A stretch of DNA of 8,599 nucleotides from Bacillota bacterium (GCA_009781925.1 WQUU01000303.1:1-8599), one strand, 5' to 3'; shown: positions 1 through 6,262, numbered from the stretch's first letter. Made by a program: numbers and translations. Notes: generated by a model from the letters alone, not told the origin.

Positions 1-1061
1 ATGGGGGATCCGCCTACCTCGACGCGGTAAGCGCCGATGTGCTGGGTAATGCCGCCGGCCTCCCCCTTGGCGATGTGGGTATGGCGGATGTAATCCAAAA
101 GGCTGGTCTTGCCGTGATCCACGTGGCCCATGACCACCACCACGGGGGCGCGGGGCAGGAGTTCCTCCGGCCGATCCACCCGGTCGTCGATGAGCCGCTC
201 CTCCACGGTGATACTGACCTCACGCTCAACCTTGCAGCCCATCTCCATGGCGACCAGGGCCGCCGTGTCATAGTCGATGGTATCGGAGACCGAGGCCATG
301 ACGCCGAGGCGCATCAGGCGTTTGACCACCTCCGCGCCCGTCTTCTTCATGCGGGATGCCAGCTCTCCGACGGTGATTTCTGCCGGAATTGACACCTTGA
401 GCTGGGCCTTCTTGGCGACCTCAAACTGGAGGCGCTGCATCTTGTCGCGCTCCTCCTGGCGGCGCTTTGCGCTCTGCTGGGCGGTCATGGGGCGCTGCTT
501 ATTCTTGTTGCCGCCGATCTTCTCCTTGCCCCGGCCCATCTTCTGGGCCTTATCCGGCACCAGGTTATCCAGGCGCTCGTCGTATTTGTCCAGATTCACC
601 GCGCCGCTGCGCGTGTCGATGACGCGCTTTTCCGCCACGGCCCGGGGGACATGTGGCTTTTGCGGTTTTTGCGTTTGCTGCGGCTGCTGTTTCGGCTGCT
701 CTTTCTGGGCGGGCGGCGCTGTAGGGGCAGACTTTGTGTGTGTCCCGGCACTCGGCGCGGACGCGGCGGACGGGACGCCGGGGACGGCGGCCCCTGCAGG
801 GGCGGGCACGGTTTTCTCTTCAGACCGTTTTTCCGCCTTTTGCTTCTCCGCTTCGGAGACGATAAATACCTCGCTGAGGTCACCGATCTGGTTGTGCTGG
901 GTCAGATACTCAAAGATGAGATCCAGCTCTGCCGCCTCCAGAACCTGCATGTGGTTTTTGGGCGTGACGGCATAGTCGGTCAGTATCTGGGATATGACCT
1001 TAGAGGTGGACTGAAAATCCTTTGCCACCTCGTGGATTCTGTATTTTGCCAAGGTACTCAT
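1..1061 (-). CDS. infB: Translation initiation factor IF-2, N-terminal part (cut by left edge)
   Basis: IF-2 is the GTPase that places initiator fMet-tRNA on the 30S subunit and promotes 50S joining. I translated 353 residues before the window edge cuts the gene. Residues 1-52 are a first IF2_N domain (MSTLAKYRIHEVAKDF). Residues about 70-215 are a low-complexity linker rich in Ala, Pro, Gln, Lys and Arg. Residues about 220-275 are the second IF2_N domain. The G domain begins near 306, with the P-loop GHVDHGKTS at 312-320 and the switch motif GGITQHIGAY at 336-345. The ATG overlaps the ylxQ stop in an ATGA junction. An AGGAGG sequence 8 bases upstream, inside the last ylxQ codons, supports this start and suggests translational coupling. 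The rest of the G domain and domains II-IV lie outside the window. Identity is very secure. Confidence 0.97.
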   Translation of the reverse strand, partial: MSTLAKYRIHEVAKDFQSTSKVISQILTDYAVTPKNHMQVLEAAELDLIFEYLTQHNQIGDLSEVFIVSEAEKQKAEKRSEEKTVPAPAGAAVPGVPSAASAPSAGTHTKSAPTAPPAQKEQPKQQPQQTQKPQKPHVPRAVAEKRVIDTRSGAVNLDKYDERLDNLVPDKAQKMGRGKEKIGGNKNKQRPMTAQQSAKRRQEERDKMQRLQFEVAKKAQLKVSIPAEITVGELASRMKKTGAEVVKRLMRLGVMASVSDTIDYDTAALVAMEMGCKVEREVSITVEERLIDDRVDRPEELLPRAPVVVVMGHVDHGKTSLLDYIRHTHIAKGEAGGITQHIGAYRVEVGGSP

Positions 1062-1495
1062 TTGGGTTCCCTCCTTTTCATGCGCTCTATCTTTTTGGCC
1101 AGATCCCGCGCTGCGGTCTCCCGTCTGCGGCGCATGGCTTTGTCGCGCTTTTGTTTGAGCATTTGCGCCAGTTCCTCATGCTTACCGGGCTCCAGCACAT
1201 TCATCTGCCGGACAATCCCCGCGGCAAAGCCGATGTCGGATACCGCCGCTATGGCGCAGGCCCGCCCCACCGCCGCGGAGAAGGCCGTCTTGTCCCGGGG
1301 GAGCGTGACCAACGGAATTCCCGCGCCGGATTTGGCAAAACTCTCCGCCTTTTTCCGGGTGTTCTCCGACGCGTCGGAGGTCAGCAGAATCAGCCGCGCC
1401 TTGCCCGCGCGGGCACAGAGGCCGGTATTCTCCTCCCCGGTCTCCAAAAATCCGGCCCGCCTGCAGAGGCCCAAATAGGTCAAAAAGTTATCCAT
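1058..1495 (-). CDS. ylxQ: YlxQ, L7Ae/L30e-family RNA-binding protein with long basic tail
   Basis: The protein has 145 residues. Residues 1-103 match the L7Ae/L30e/Gadd45 fold: the start MDNFLTYLGLCRRAG, the strand ARLILLTSDAS at 33-43 and the end GFAAGIVRQMNVL. Family members bind kink-turn-like RNA; the exact role of YlxQ is not established. Its place between ylxR and infB is the standard Gram-positive order. An upstream in-frame GTG at 1501 has its GGAG only one base away, whereas the ATG at 1495 has GGAG at 1503-1506 with 7 bases spacing, so I chose 1495. Residues from about 104 form a lysine- and arginine-rich helix-like tail, including the run MRRRRE, not present in the roughly 100-residue Bacillus protein. 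The stop overlaps the infB start by four bases. Confidence 0.9.
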   Translation of the reverse strand: MDNFLTYLGLCRRAGFLETGEENTGLCARAGKARLILLTSDASENTRKKAESFAKSGAGIPLVTLPRDKTAFSAAVGRACAIAAVSDIGFAAGIVRQMNVLEPGKHEELAQMLKQKRDKAMRRRRETAARDLAKKIERMKRREPK

Positions 1496-1550
1496 CCACA
1501 CGCTCCATTTAGGTGTTTCCTGAGATATTTCCTGTCATTTTAGATGGTTC

Positions 1551-1607
1551 CTGTCACCCTGAGCGCAGCGAAGAATCTTAGACCCTTCGCTATGCTCAGG
1601 GTGACAG
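1551..1607. repeat. Palindromic repeat element in the ylxR-ylxQ gap
   Basis: Two 23-base arms (1551-1573 and 1585-1607) are inverted copies with 21 of 23 bases matching, around an 11-base loop. The arms carry the core CACCCTGAGCGCAGCGAAG. From memory, similar CCCTGAGC-GAAG-AATCT palindromes occur as dispersed copies in many bacterial genomes; this needs a genome search. The right arm ends at the base next to the ylxR stop codon. No T-tract follows the stem on either strand, so it is not a classic intrinsic terminator. In the operon mRNA it would form a long stable hairpin. A short direct repeat TTCCTGTCA (1529-1537 and 1548-1556) lies at its ylxQ side. Confidence 0.85.
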
Positions 1608-1871
1608 CTAGAGGGTTTCCATCTGCTGCGATAAAGAGGCTATAATTTCCTCGGGAATTTTTACGTCCAACGCGCGATCCAGGGCCCTGGACTTCAGCGC
1701 CTTTTTGAGGCAGTCCGGGCTCGGACAGACGTAGGCGCCGCGGCCCGGGGCCTTCCCCTTAAAATCCAGGGAGATCGCCCCCTCGGGGGAGCGAACCACG
1801 CGGATGAGCTCTTTTTTCGGTTTCATCTCCCGGCAGCCGGTACACTGCCGGAGGGGTATTTTCTTTGGCAT
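1608..1871 (-). CDS. ylxR: YlxR (RnpM, DUF448), RNase P modulator family
   Basis: This is an 87-residue protein of the usual family length. It shows the YlxR signature RQCTGCREMKPKKELIRVVR at residues 8-27 and GRGAYVC at 43-49. In Bacillus the family member has been described as a nucleoid-associated regulator and, more recently, as an RNase P RNA-binding modulator. I take that from the literature; the sequence alone shows only the fold. It lies between nusA and ylxQ, the standard order. The ATG at 1871 has AGAAGGA at 1881-1887 with 9 bases spacing. It is unusual in being bracketed by two palindromic elements: one begins right behind the Shine-Dalgarno sequence (1888-1950), and the other abuts the stop codon (1551-1607). 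The reading frame itself is intact. Confidence 0.93.
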   Translation of the reverse strand: MPKKIPLRQCTGCREMKPKKELIRVVRSPEGAISLDFKGKAPGRGAYVCPSPDCLKKALKSRALDRALDVKIPEEIIASLSQQMETL

Positions 1872-1887
1872 AAGGTTGATTCCTTCT

Positions 1888-1950
1888 GTAGGGAACGGAT
1901 TTATCCGTTCCTCTGTTTCGCATGGCGGAACGGATAAATCCGTTCCCTAC
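1888..1950. repeat. Perfect 24-bp inverted repeat with nested palindromes, upstream of ylxR
   Basis: The arms at 1888-1911 and 1927-1950 are perfect inverted copies (24 of 24) around a 15-base loop. Each arm is itself a palindrome, GGAACGGAT-TT-ATCCGTTCC, so four copies of the same 9-base word sit in 63 bases. The element starts right next to the AGAAGGA ribosome binding site of ylxR and fills nearly half of the 144-base gap after nusA. No T-tract follows it, so it is not a typical terminator. It resembles the small non-coding palindromic elements dispersed in Clostridia genomes, but copy number cannot be judged from this window. Confidence 0.88.
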
Positions 1951-2015
1951 GATACGGGGTTTCGTTCCCGGCCGACCCAATTGCGGCGCCCCAGGCCACG
2001 GCGCGTATACATGGT

Positions 2016-3074
2016 TTAACCCACGTCGCTCTCGGGTTTGATGTCGATTTTATACCCGGTCAATTTCGCGGCCAGGCGCGCGTTTTGCCCCTCTTTGCCA
2101 ATGGCAAGAGAGAGCTGATTGTCCGGCACAATGGCGCGGCAGCTCTTGCCGTCGCTCCCCATCTGGACGCCGACCACCTCCGCCGGGGAGAGGGCCGCCG
2201 CGACATACTCCTCCGGGATCTCGCTGAACAGGACGACGTCGATCTTCTCACCGCCCAGTTCGTCTCCGATAGCGCTGACGCGGCCGCCCTTCGGTCCGAT
2301 GCAGGCGCCCCGGGGATCCACCGCCGGATCGTGGGAGAGCACCGCCATTTTTGTGCGGCTGCCGGCCTCCCGGGCGATGCTGCGGATCTCCACGGTGCCG
2401 TCGAAGATTTCAGGCACCTCCAGCTCGAAGAGGCGCTTGACAAGGCCGGGATGCGTCCGGGAGATGAGCACCTGCGGCCCGCGCGTGGACTTGCGCACCT
2501 CCACCACATAGACCTTGACGCGGTCGCCTTCCACGAGCCGCTCCCCTTTGATCTGCTCGTTCGGGGAGAGCATCGCCTCCGTAAATTCGGAGTTGGAGCT
2601 GATGCGGATGGAGATATTCCCCGTGCGGGGCTCGATCCGGGAGACGACGCCGGTCAAAATCTCGTGCTCTTTGGAGGTGAACTCGTCGTAGACCATGCCG
2701 CGCTCGGCTTCGCGGATGCCCTGAATGATCACCTGTTTCGCCGCCTGGGCCGCGATGCGCCCGAAATTTTTTGTCTCCACCGGGACGTGGACAATATCCC
2801 CGATCTCCGGGTGTTTTTCGTATTTCAGCGCGGTCTCAGGAGTGAGTTCAACAGCGGGGTTTTCCACTTCCTCCACCACCGCCATCTGGATATAGACGTC
2901 GATGCTCTTCTTCTCGGGATCCAGATTCACAATGACATTCTCCGCCGCGTCCGGGTTGTCCTTCTTGAGCGCGGCCAGCAACGCCTGGGAAATCTTCTCG
3001 TGCATGTACGCCGCAGGAATCCCTTTCTCCCGCTCGATATCCGTAATGGCGTCAAAAAATTCTGCGTTCACCAT
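2016..3074 (-). CDS. nusA: Transcription termination/antitermination factor NusA
   Basis: NusA binds RNA polymerase and nascent RNA. It promotes pausing and intrinsic termination and takes part in antitermination complexes. The 352-residue length fits the short Gram-positive form without the C-terminal acidic repeats of E. coli. Residues 1 to about 125 are the polymerase-binding N-domain (FFDAITDIEREKGI). The S1 domain spans about 135-200, followed by the family motif SRTHP at 205-209. KH1 carries GACIGPKGGR at 257-266 and KH2 carries GKEGQNARLAAKLTG at 326-340. The ATG at 3074 has GGGAG at 3082-3086, spaced 7 bases. It follows rimP by 37 bases and precedes ylxR, so it belongs to one operon. 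Because NusA enhances weak intrinsic terminators, the leader terminator ahead of rimP could be a self-control device; that is inference. Confidence 0.98.
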   Translation of the reverse strand: MVNAEFFDAITDIEREKGIPAAYMHEKISQALLAALKKDNPDAAENVIVNLDPEKKSIDVYIQMAVVEEVENPAVELTPETALKYEKHPEIGDIVHVPVETKNFGRIAAQAAKQVIIQGIREAERGMVYDEFTSKEHEILTGVVSRIEPRTGNISIRISSNSEFTEAMLSPNEQIKGERLVEGDRVKVYVVEVRKSTRGPQVLISRTHPGLVKRLFELEVPEIFDGTVEIRSIAREAGSRTKMAVLSHDPAVDPRGACIGPKGGRVSAIGDELGGEKIDVVLFSEIPEEYVAAALSPAEVVGVQMGSDGKSCRAIVPDNQLSLAIGKEGQNARLAAKLTGYKIDIKPESDVG

Positions 3075-3089
3075 ATTCCTGCTCCCTCA

Positions 3090-3110
3090 CCTATTCACTA
3101 TTCGTTATTC
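3090..3110 (-). repeat. Three imperfect 7-base tandem units in the rimP-nusA gap
   Basis: Read on the minus strand, the 37-base rimP-nusA gap holds GAATAAC, GAATAGT and GAATAGG in direct succession, just before the nusA ribosome binding site. The units share GAATA. It may be a trace of a small dispersed intergenic repeat or simple sequence slippage; no function is apparent. Confidence 0.55.
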
Positions 3111-3111
3111 C

Positions 3112-3561
3112 TTATATTCTAAGCCGCACTTGCGCGACTTGCGCCTTTAAAAACGTTTTCTCCGCGCCGTTTATCTCGACTGTCACGTCCCCGTCCGCGT
3201 ATTCTTTCAGCGCGCCGATATGGCTCTTTGCGCCGAGGAGCGGGGTATAGAGCCGCACTTCCACCTTCTGCCCCAGGAACTTCTCAAAGTCTGAAGGGCG
3301 TTTGAGCTCCCGTTCCGCCCCGGCGGAACTGACCTCAAACACGTAGCTCTCCTCGATGGGATCGGCCTCGTCCAGCACCGGGTCAAAGGCGCGGCTGAAG
3401 GCCTCGCAGTCGTCGATGGACACGCCGCCGCTTTTGTCCACATACACGCGCAGCACCCACTGCCCGGCCTCTTTGAGGCTTTCCACGTCCCAGAGCTCCA
3501 GGCCGCAGCTTTTTGCCACGGGTTCCGCCAGAGTCCAAATCTGTGTTGCGATTTTATTCAC
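3112..3561 (-). CDS. rimP: Ribosome maturation factor RimP
   Basis: RimP helps early assembly of the 30S subunit, near ribosomal protein S12. The protein has 149 residues, the usual length. The N-terminal alpha/beta domain shows GLELWDVE at 20-27, LRVYVDKSGGVSIDDCEAFSR at 37-57 and the characteristic FEVSSAGAERELKRPSDF at 75-92. The remaining residues fit the C-terminal SH3-like domain. Translation starts at GTG 3561, supported by GGGAG at 3569-3573 with 7 bases spacing and by the match of the N-terminus to the family. It is the first gene of rimP-nusA-ylxR-ylxQ-infB. About 105 bases of leader with a terminator hairpin separate it from the promoter at 3673-3701. Confidence 0.96.
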   Translation of the reverse strand: MNKIATQIWTLAEPVAKSCGLELWDVESLKEAGQWVLRVYVDKSGGVSIDDCEAFSRAFDPVLDEADPIEESYVFEVSSAGAERELKRPSDFEKFLGQKVEVRLYTPLLGAKSHIGALKEYADGDVTVEINGAEKTFLKAQVAQVRLRI

Positions 3562-3615
3562 GGATGCGCTCCCAAATTAAATTACAAAATTTTTACAAGT
3601 GCTTTTTTTGTCAAG

Positions 3616-3640
3616 AAAAAGAGTGGGGGGAACCCACTCT
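3616..3640 (-). terminator. Intrinsic terminator in the rimP leader (possible attenuator)
   Basis: On the minus strand an 8-bp stem (AGAGTGGG at 3640-3633 pairing with CCCACTCT at 3627-3620) with a five-base loop runs directly into TTTTTC. The plus strand has no matching T-run, so it points towards rimP. It lies roughly 25-50 bases downstream of the predicted start from the promoter at 3673-3701 and about 55 bases before the rimP GTG. Transcripts from that promoter must therefore read through it to express the operon. It would also stop read-through from the glycosyltransferase gene. Confidence 0.78.
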
Positions 3641-3672
3641 CACACTGCCACTACCTACCTTAGTACGATGTT

Positions 3673-3701
3673 ATATTAACACTTCTTACTTGAAATTGCA
3701 A
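3673..3701 (-). promoter_or_regulatory. Predicted sigma-A-type promoter for the rimP-nusA-infB operon
   Basis: On the minus strand a -35 like TTGCAA (3701-3696), a 17-base spacer and a -10 like TAATAT (3678-3673) match the sigma-A pattern at 4 of 6 bases each. It lies in an AT-rich stretch in an otherwise GC-rich region. An overlapping better -10 word, TATAAC, lies three bases further, with a 20-base spacer. Start of transcription would be near 3665, just upstream of the leader terminator. Confidence 0.6.
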
Positions 3702-3726
3702 GAGTTTTTTAAAAGTCGGAGTAAAT

Positions 3727-3870
3727 TTAGATTTGGCAATTGCGTATGAAGAAATCGGAAGGGGTCAAAATTTCCGGACGTTCAATATCAACATCCAAAA
3801 AGTCCTTGTCACCGGAGATCAGGACGTTTGTATCAAGATAGTGAAACGCGCCCTTTCGTACTCGGTGTAA
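3727..3870 (-). pseudogene. Remnant of a PIN-domain toxin gene
   Basis: A 47-codon open stretch, with no ATG, GTG or TTG start codon and no ribosome binding site, encodes a piece ending in a stop at 3727. It contains HYLDTNVLISGDKDFLDVD followed by IERPEILTPSDF. GDKDF and the following TPxxF are the C-terminal signature of the PIN toxin family linked to toxin-antitoxin systems. LDTNVLIS in the same line is what normally forms the N-terminal first strand of a PIN domain. The central 90 or so residues are absent, so an internal deletion is likely. An in-frame stop at 3871-3873 closes the upstream side. No antitoxin gene is recognisable next to it. It cannot make a working nuclease. Alternatively it is only a 3' fragment with a chance DTN motif. 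Confidence 0.7.
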
Positions 3871-3891
3871 TCACGGCCAAAGTAGTCCCGG

Positions 3892-5091
3892 TCAAACCGA
3901 TTGTCTTCCACTGGACACCGTCTCTCTCCTCCGTCTCTTTTTTCCCTGATAATTCTCAATCAAAAACACATAGCGGTCGAGCGCCTGATCCACCAGATGA
4001 TCCCAGGAGTGCGGGATTGTCTCCCTGGCCGCCGCGCCCAGCTGTTTCAGGTATCCCGGGCGAGCGAGGGCGTCTTTGATCATTTTCGCGTCCTCCTGCG
4101 CATCCTTTCCGCACAGCAGGCCGTTTATTCCGTCTTCGATGACCTCGGCCGAACTGCTCCCCTCGGCGAGGACGCTGGGCAGACCCGTGGCGGCTGCCTC
4201 GCGCACAACCATCGGCGCATTGTCGTAGTAAGAGGGAAAGAAAAACACGTCGCTGCAAAAGTACATGGCGTCCAGCTCCCGCTGATTGGAAATGTGGCCG
4301 CAAAAAACGGTGCGGTCAGCCAGATTCAGTTCCGCCGCTTTTGCCTTGATCGCGGCCTCGTCTTTTCCCTGCCCGGCGATGACCAGCTTGAAATTCGCTC
4401 CCATATCGCGCAGGGCGGCGCAGGTATTTAATAGATGGAGCAAGTTCTTTTTCCAGTCCATCTGCCCCGCAAAGAAAATCACCGGGCCGTCCCCGAGCGC
4501 GTATTTTGCCCTGACTTCCTCCACCGCCTGATCGTCCCGCAGCTTTGGGTTAGTGCCGTTTTCCATGACGACGACCTCGCCGGGGTAACCGTACTCTTTC
4601 AGCGTCTCGGCCGTCGCGGCGCTCACGGCCCAGACCTCGTCGCACTTTTTATAGAAATCCACAATTACCTTTACGCCGATTTTCGAGGCGACTTTCATAT
4701 GCGTAAAGCGGTAGAAATCGTCGTAATACTTTGAATGGAAGGTCGCCACCAGCGGCACCCTGTGCCTTCTTGCCGCCTGCAGACCCGCCTGCCCCGCCGA
4801 AAAGGGGCTGTGTACGTGCACGATATCGATCGGGCGCTGCCCGATGTCCCGTGTGAAACCGATGTCGACAAAGGGGAGACCGACTTTATATGGCGTCTCG
4901 CTGAGCCGAATGCCGGCAAAACGCGCGATCTCAAACGGATGCGCGCTGTCGTCGATCTTGACGATGGGATCCGGCGCGGCGACAAAACACTTGTGGCCCT
5001 TTGCGTTCATATGCTCCGCATAGGCCTGTACAACCCTGCCGACACCATCCACCACGGGCATGGCCGTGTCGGTAAACAGCGCGATATTCAT
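3892..5091 (-). CDS. GT4-type glycosyltransferase, diacylglycerol glucosyltransferase-like
   Basis: This is a 399-residue retaining GT-B glycosyltransferase. The N-terminal acceptor domain opens with MNIALFTDTAMPVVDGVGRV and has HVHSPFSAG at 92-100 and ATFHSKYYDDFYRF at 116-129, as in enzymes that glucosylate diacylglycerol. The donor-sugar domain has FFAGQMDWKKNL at 206-217, VIAGQGKDE at 237-245 and the E-rich region PMVVREAAATGLPSVLAEGS at 293-312. No signal peptide or membrane helix is visible; such enzymes usually act at the inner face of the membrane. A membrane glycolipid role is likely but the acceptor is not proven. The ATG has AGGAG at 5098-5102 with 6 bases spacing. It follows tgt by 25 bases and is probably co-transcribed. 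Its tail, KKRRRRETVSSGRQSV, is basic and may reflect the eroded junction with the PIN remnant. Confidence 0.88.
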   Translation of the reverse strand: MNIALFTDTAMPVVDGVGRVVQAYAEHMNAKGHKCFVAAPDPIVKIDDSAHPFEIARFAGIRLSETPYKVGLPFVDIGFTRDIGQRPIDIVHVHSPFSAGQAGLQAARRHRVPLVATFHSKYYDDFYRFTHMKVASKIGVKVIVDFYKKCDEVWAVSAATAETLKEYGYPGEVVVMENGTNPKLRDDQAVEEVRAKYALGDGPVIFFAGQMDWKKNLLHLLNTCAALRDMGANFKLVIAGQGKDEAAIKAKAAELNLADRTVFCGHISNQRELDAMYFCSDVFFFPSYYDNAPMVVREAAATGLPSVLAEGSSSAEVIEDGINGLLCGKDAQEDAKMIKDALARPGYLKQLGAAARETIPHSWDHLVDQALDRYVFLIENYQGKKRRRRETVSSGRQSV

Positions 5092-5116
5092 GGCGCTCTC
5101 CTCTTTTCGGTATTCT

Positions 5117-6262
5117 CTAAATTCTGGTATCTAATCTCTCCGCATAGGCCCGGCGCAAAGTCTCAAATGTTCCACGCTCAATGGCCTCCCGAATTTTTGC
5201 CGTGAGGCTGTTGTAAAAATAGAGATTGTGCAGCACGGCGAGCCGCAGAGCCAGCATCTCCCCGGCCTTGAACAGGTGCCGGAGATAGGCTCGTGTATAC
5301 CGCGCGCAGACCGGACAGCAGCAGGCGGGGTCGATGGGGCTGCCGTCGCGCTCATAGCGCTCATTTTTGATGTTTAAAACCCCGTCCCAGGTGAAGAGGT
5401 GTCCGTGCCGGCCGTTGCGCGCGGGCATAACGCAGTCGAAAAAGTCCACGCCGCGGGCGACAGCCTCCAGAATGTTTCCCGGCGTGCCCACACCCATGAG
5501 GTAGCGGGGCCTGTCCAGCGGCATGTGCTCCTCCAGCAGCGCGATGATGTCGTACATCTCCTGCGTCGTCTCTCCCACGGCCAAGCCGCCGATGGCATAG
5601 CCCGGCAGATTCAATTCGGCGATCTGCTCCATGTGCCGGATACGCAGCTCCGGGAAAGTCGCGCCTTGGTTGATCCCCCAGAGCATCTGTCCGGGGTTTA
5701 TTGCGCCGCTCTCCGCATTGTATCTCGTCAGAGCCTCTTTGCAGCGGGCGAGCCATCGCGCGGTGCGGTCGCAGGAGATTTTCACATACGCGTAGGGCGA
5801 GGGGATTTTGACGCATTCGTCGAAGGCCATGGCGATGTCCGAGCCGAGGTTACTCTGCACGCGCATGCTCTCCTCCGGCCCCATGAAGATCACGCGCCCG
5901 TCCACGTGGGAGTGGAAGCGCACTCCCTCTTCGCTGATTTTGCGCAGCCCGGCCAGGGAGAAAATCTGAAAGCCTCCGCTGTCGGTGAGGATGGGCCCAT
6001 CCCAGGCCATGAAACGGTGCAGCCCGCCCAATTCGCGGATGACCCCGTCTCCGGGGCGGACGTGGAGGTGATAGGTATTGGAGAGTTCCACCTGGCAGCC
6101 GACAGTCCCAAGGTCTGCGGCAGACAGCCCGCCCTTGATGGCCGCCTGGGTGCCCACGTTCATAAAAACGGGCGTCTGGGCGGCGCCATGGGACGTTAAG
6201 CATTCTCCGCGCCGGGCGCGGCCCTCTTGGGCAAGGAGACGAAAGATGGGGTCAGGCGTCAT
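5117..6262 (-). CDS. tgt: tRNA-guanine transglycosylase (queuine/preQ1 insertion)
   Basis: Bacterial Tgt swaps guanine-34 of tRNA-Asp, -Asn, -His and -Tyr for preQ1, the first tRNA-bound step of queuosine synthesis. The 381 residues are full family length. Visible are the substrate loop DSGGFQIFSL at 94-103, the Asp of AFDEC (D148), the nucleophile D276 in FFDCVMPARNGRHG, and the zinc site with C314, C316, C319 and H345 (CCCPVC and LHNLYF). RAYLRHLFKAGEML at 324-337 is typical. The ATG overlaps the stop of the QueG-like gene in ATGA and has GAGGA at 6269-6273 spaced 6 bases, so coupled translation is likely. A glycosyltransferase gene follows 25 bases later. The companion gene queA lies about 1.9 kb upstream in the same orientation, separated by mscL and ogt. 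Confidence 0.98.
   Translation of the reverse strand: MTPDPIFRLLAQEGRARRGECLTSHGAAQTPVFMNVGTQAAIKGGLSAADLGTVGCQVELSNTYHLHVRPGDGVIRELGGLHRFMAWDGPILTDSGGFQIFSLAGLRKISEEGVRFHSHVDGRVIFMGPEESMRVQSNLGSDIAMAFDECVKIPSPYAYVKISCDRTARWLARCKEALTRYNAESGAINPGQMLWGINQGATFPELRIRHMEQIAELNLPGYAIGGLAVGETTQEMYDIIALLEEHMPLDRPRYLMGVGTPGNILEAVARGVDFFDCVMPARNGRHGHLFTWDGVLNIKNERYERDGSPIDPACCCPVCARYTRAYLRHLFKAGEMLALRLAVLHNLYFYNSLTAKIREAIERGTFETLRRAYAERLDTRI

Noticed and set aside
651..1478. Plus-strand open frame spanning infB and ylxQ
   Set aside because: Its translation is low-complexity Arg, Leu, Cys and Gly; both genes beneath it are clear on the minus strand.
1551..1607. Palindrome after ylxR read as a terminator
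   Set aside because: No T-run follows the stem on either strand, and essential infB lies downstream in the same operon.
1759..1980. 73-codon minus-strand frame running through the nested palindrome upstream of ylxR
   Set aside because: Most of it is the repeat plus the out-of-frame start of ylxR; it has no ribosome binding site or domain.
2085..3122. Long plus-strand open frame (345 codons) opposite nusA
   Set aside because: It is the antisense shadow of nusA caused by GC-rich codons; it has no recognisable domain and no good ribosome binding site, while the minus strand encodes full NusA.
3609..3614. Perfect TTGACA on the minus strand just after the leader terminator, as a second rimP promoter
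   Set aside because: At 16-18 bases downstream only AATTTT-like words occur and the next TGTAAT is 22 bases away, so there is no credible -10 box. A weak promoter is not excluded.
3819..3911. 30-codon frame from a GTG on the minus strand overlapping the glycosyltransferase end, possible antitoxin fragment
   Set aside because: It has no ribosome binding site and no recognisable antitoxin motif; the link to the PIN remnant is only position.
5411..5440. Tgt motif PARNGRHG instead of PTRNARHG near the nucleophile as a loss of function
   Set aside because: The nucleophile Asp, DSGGFQ and the zinc ligands are all intact, and from memory this variant is common in Clostridia Tgt.
5399..6199. Plus-strand open frame of 266 codons opposite tgt
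   Set aside because: Shadow of tgt; rich in His, Gly and Ala with no family features.
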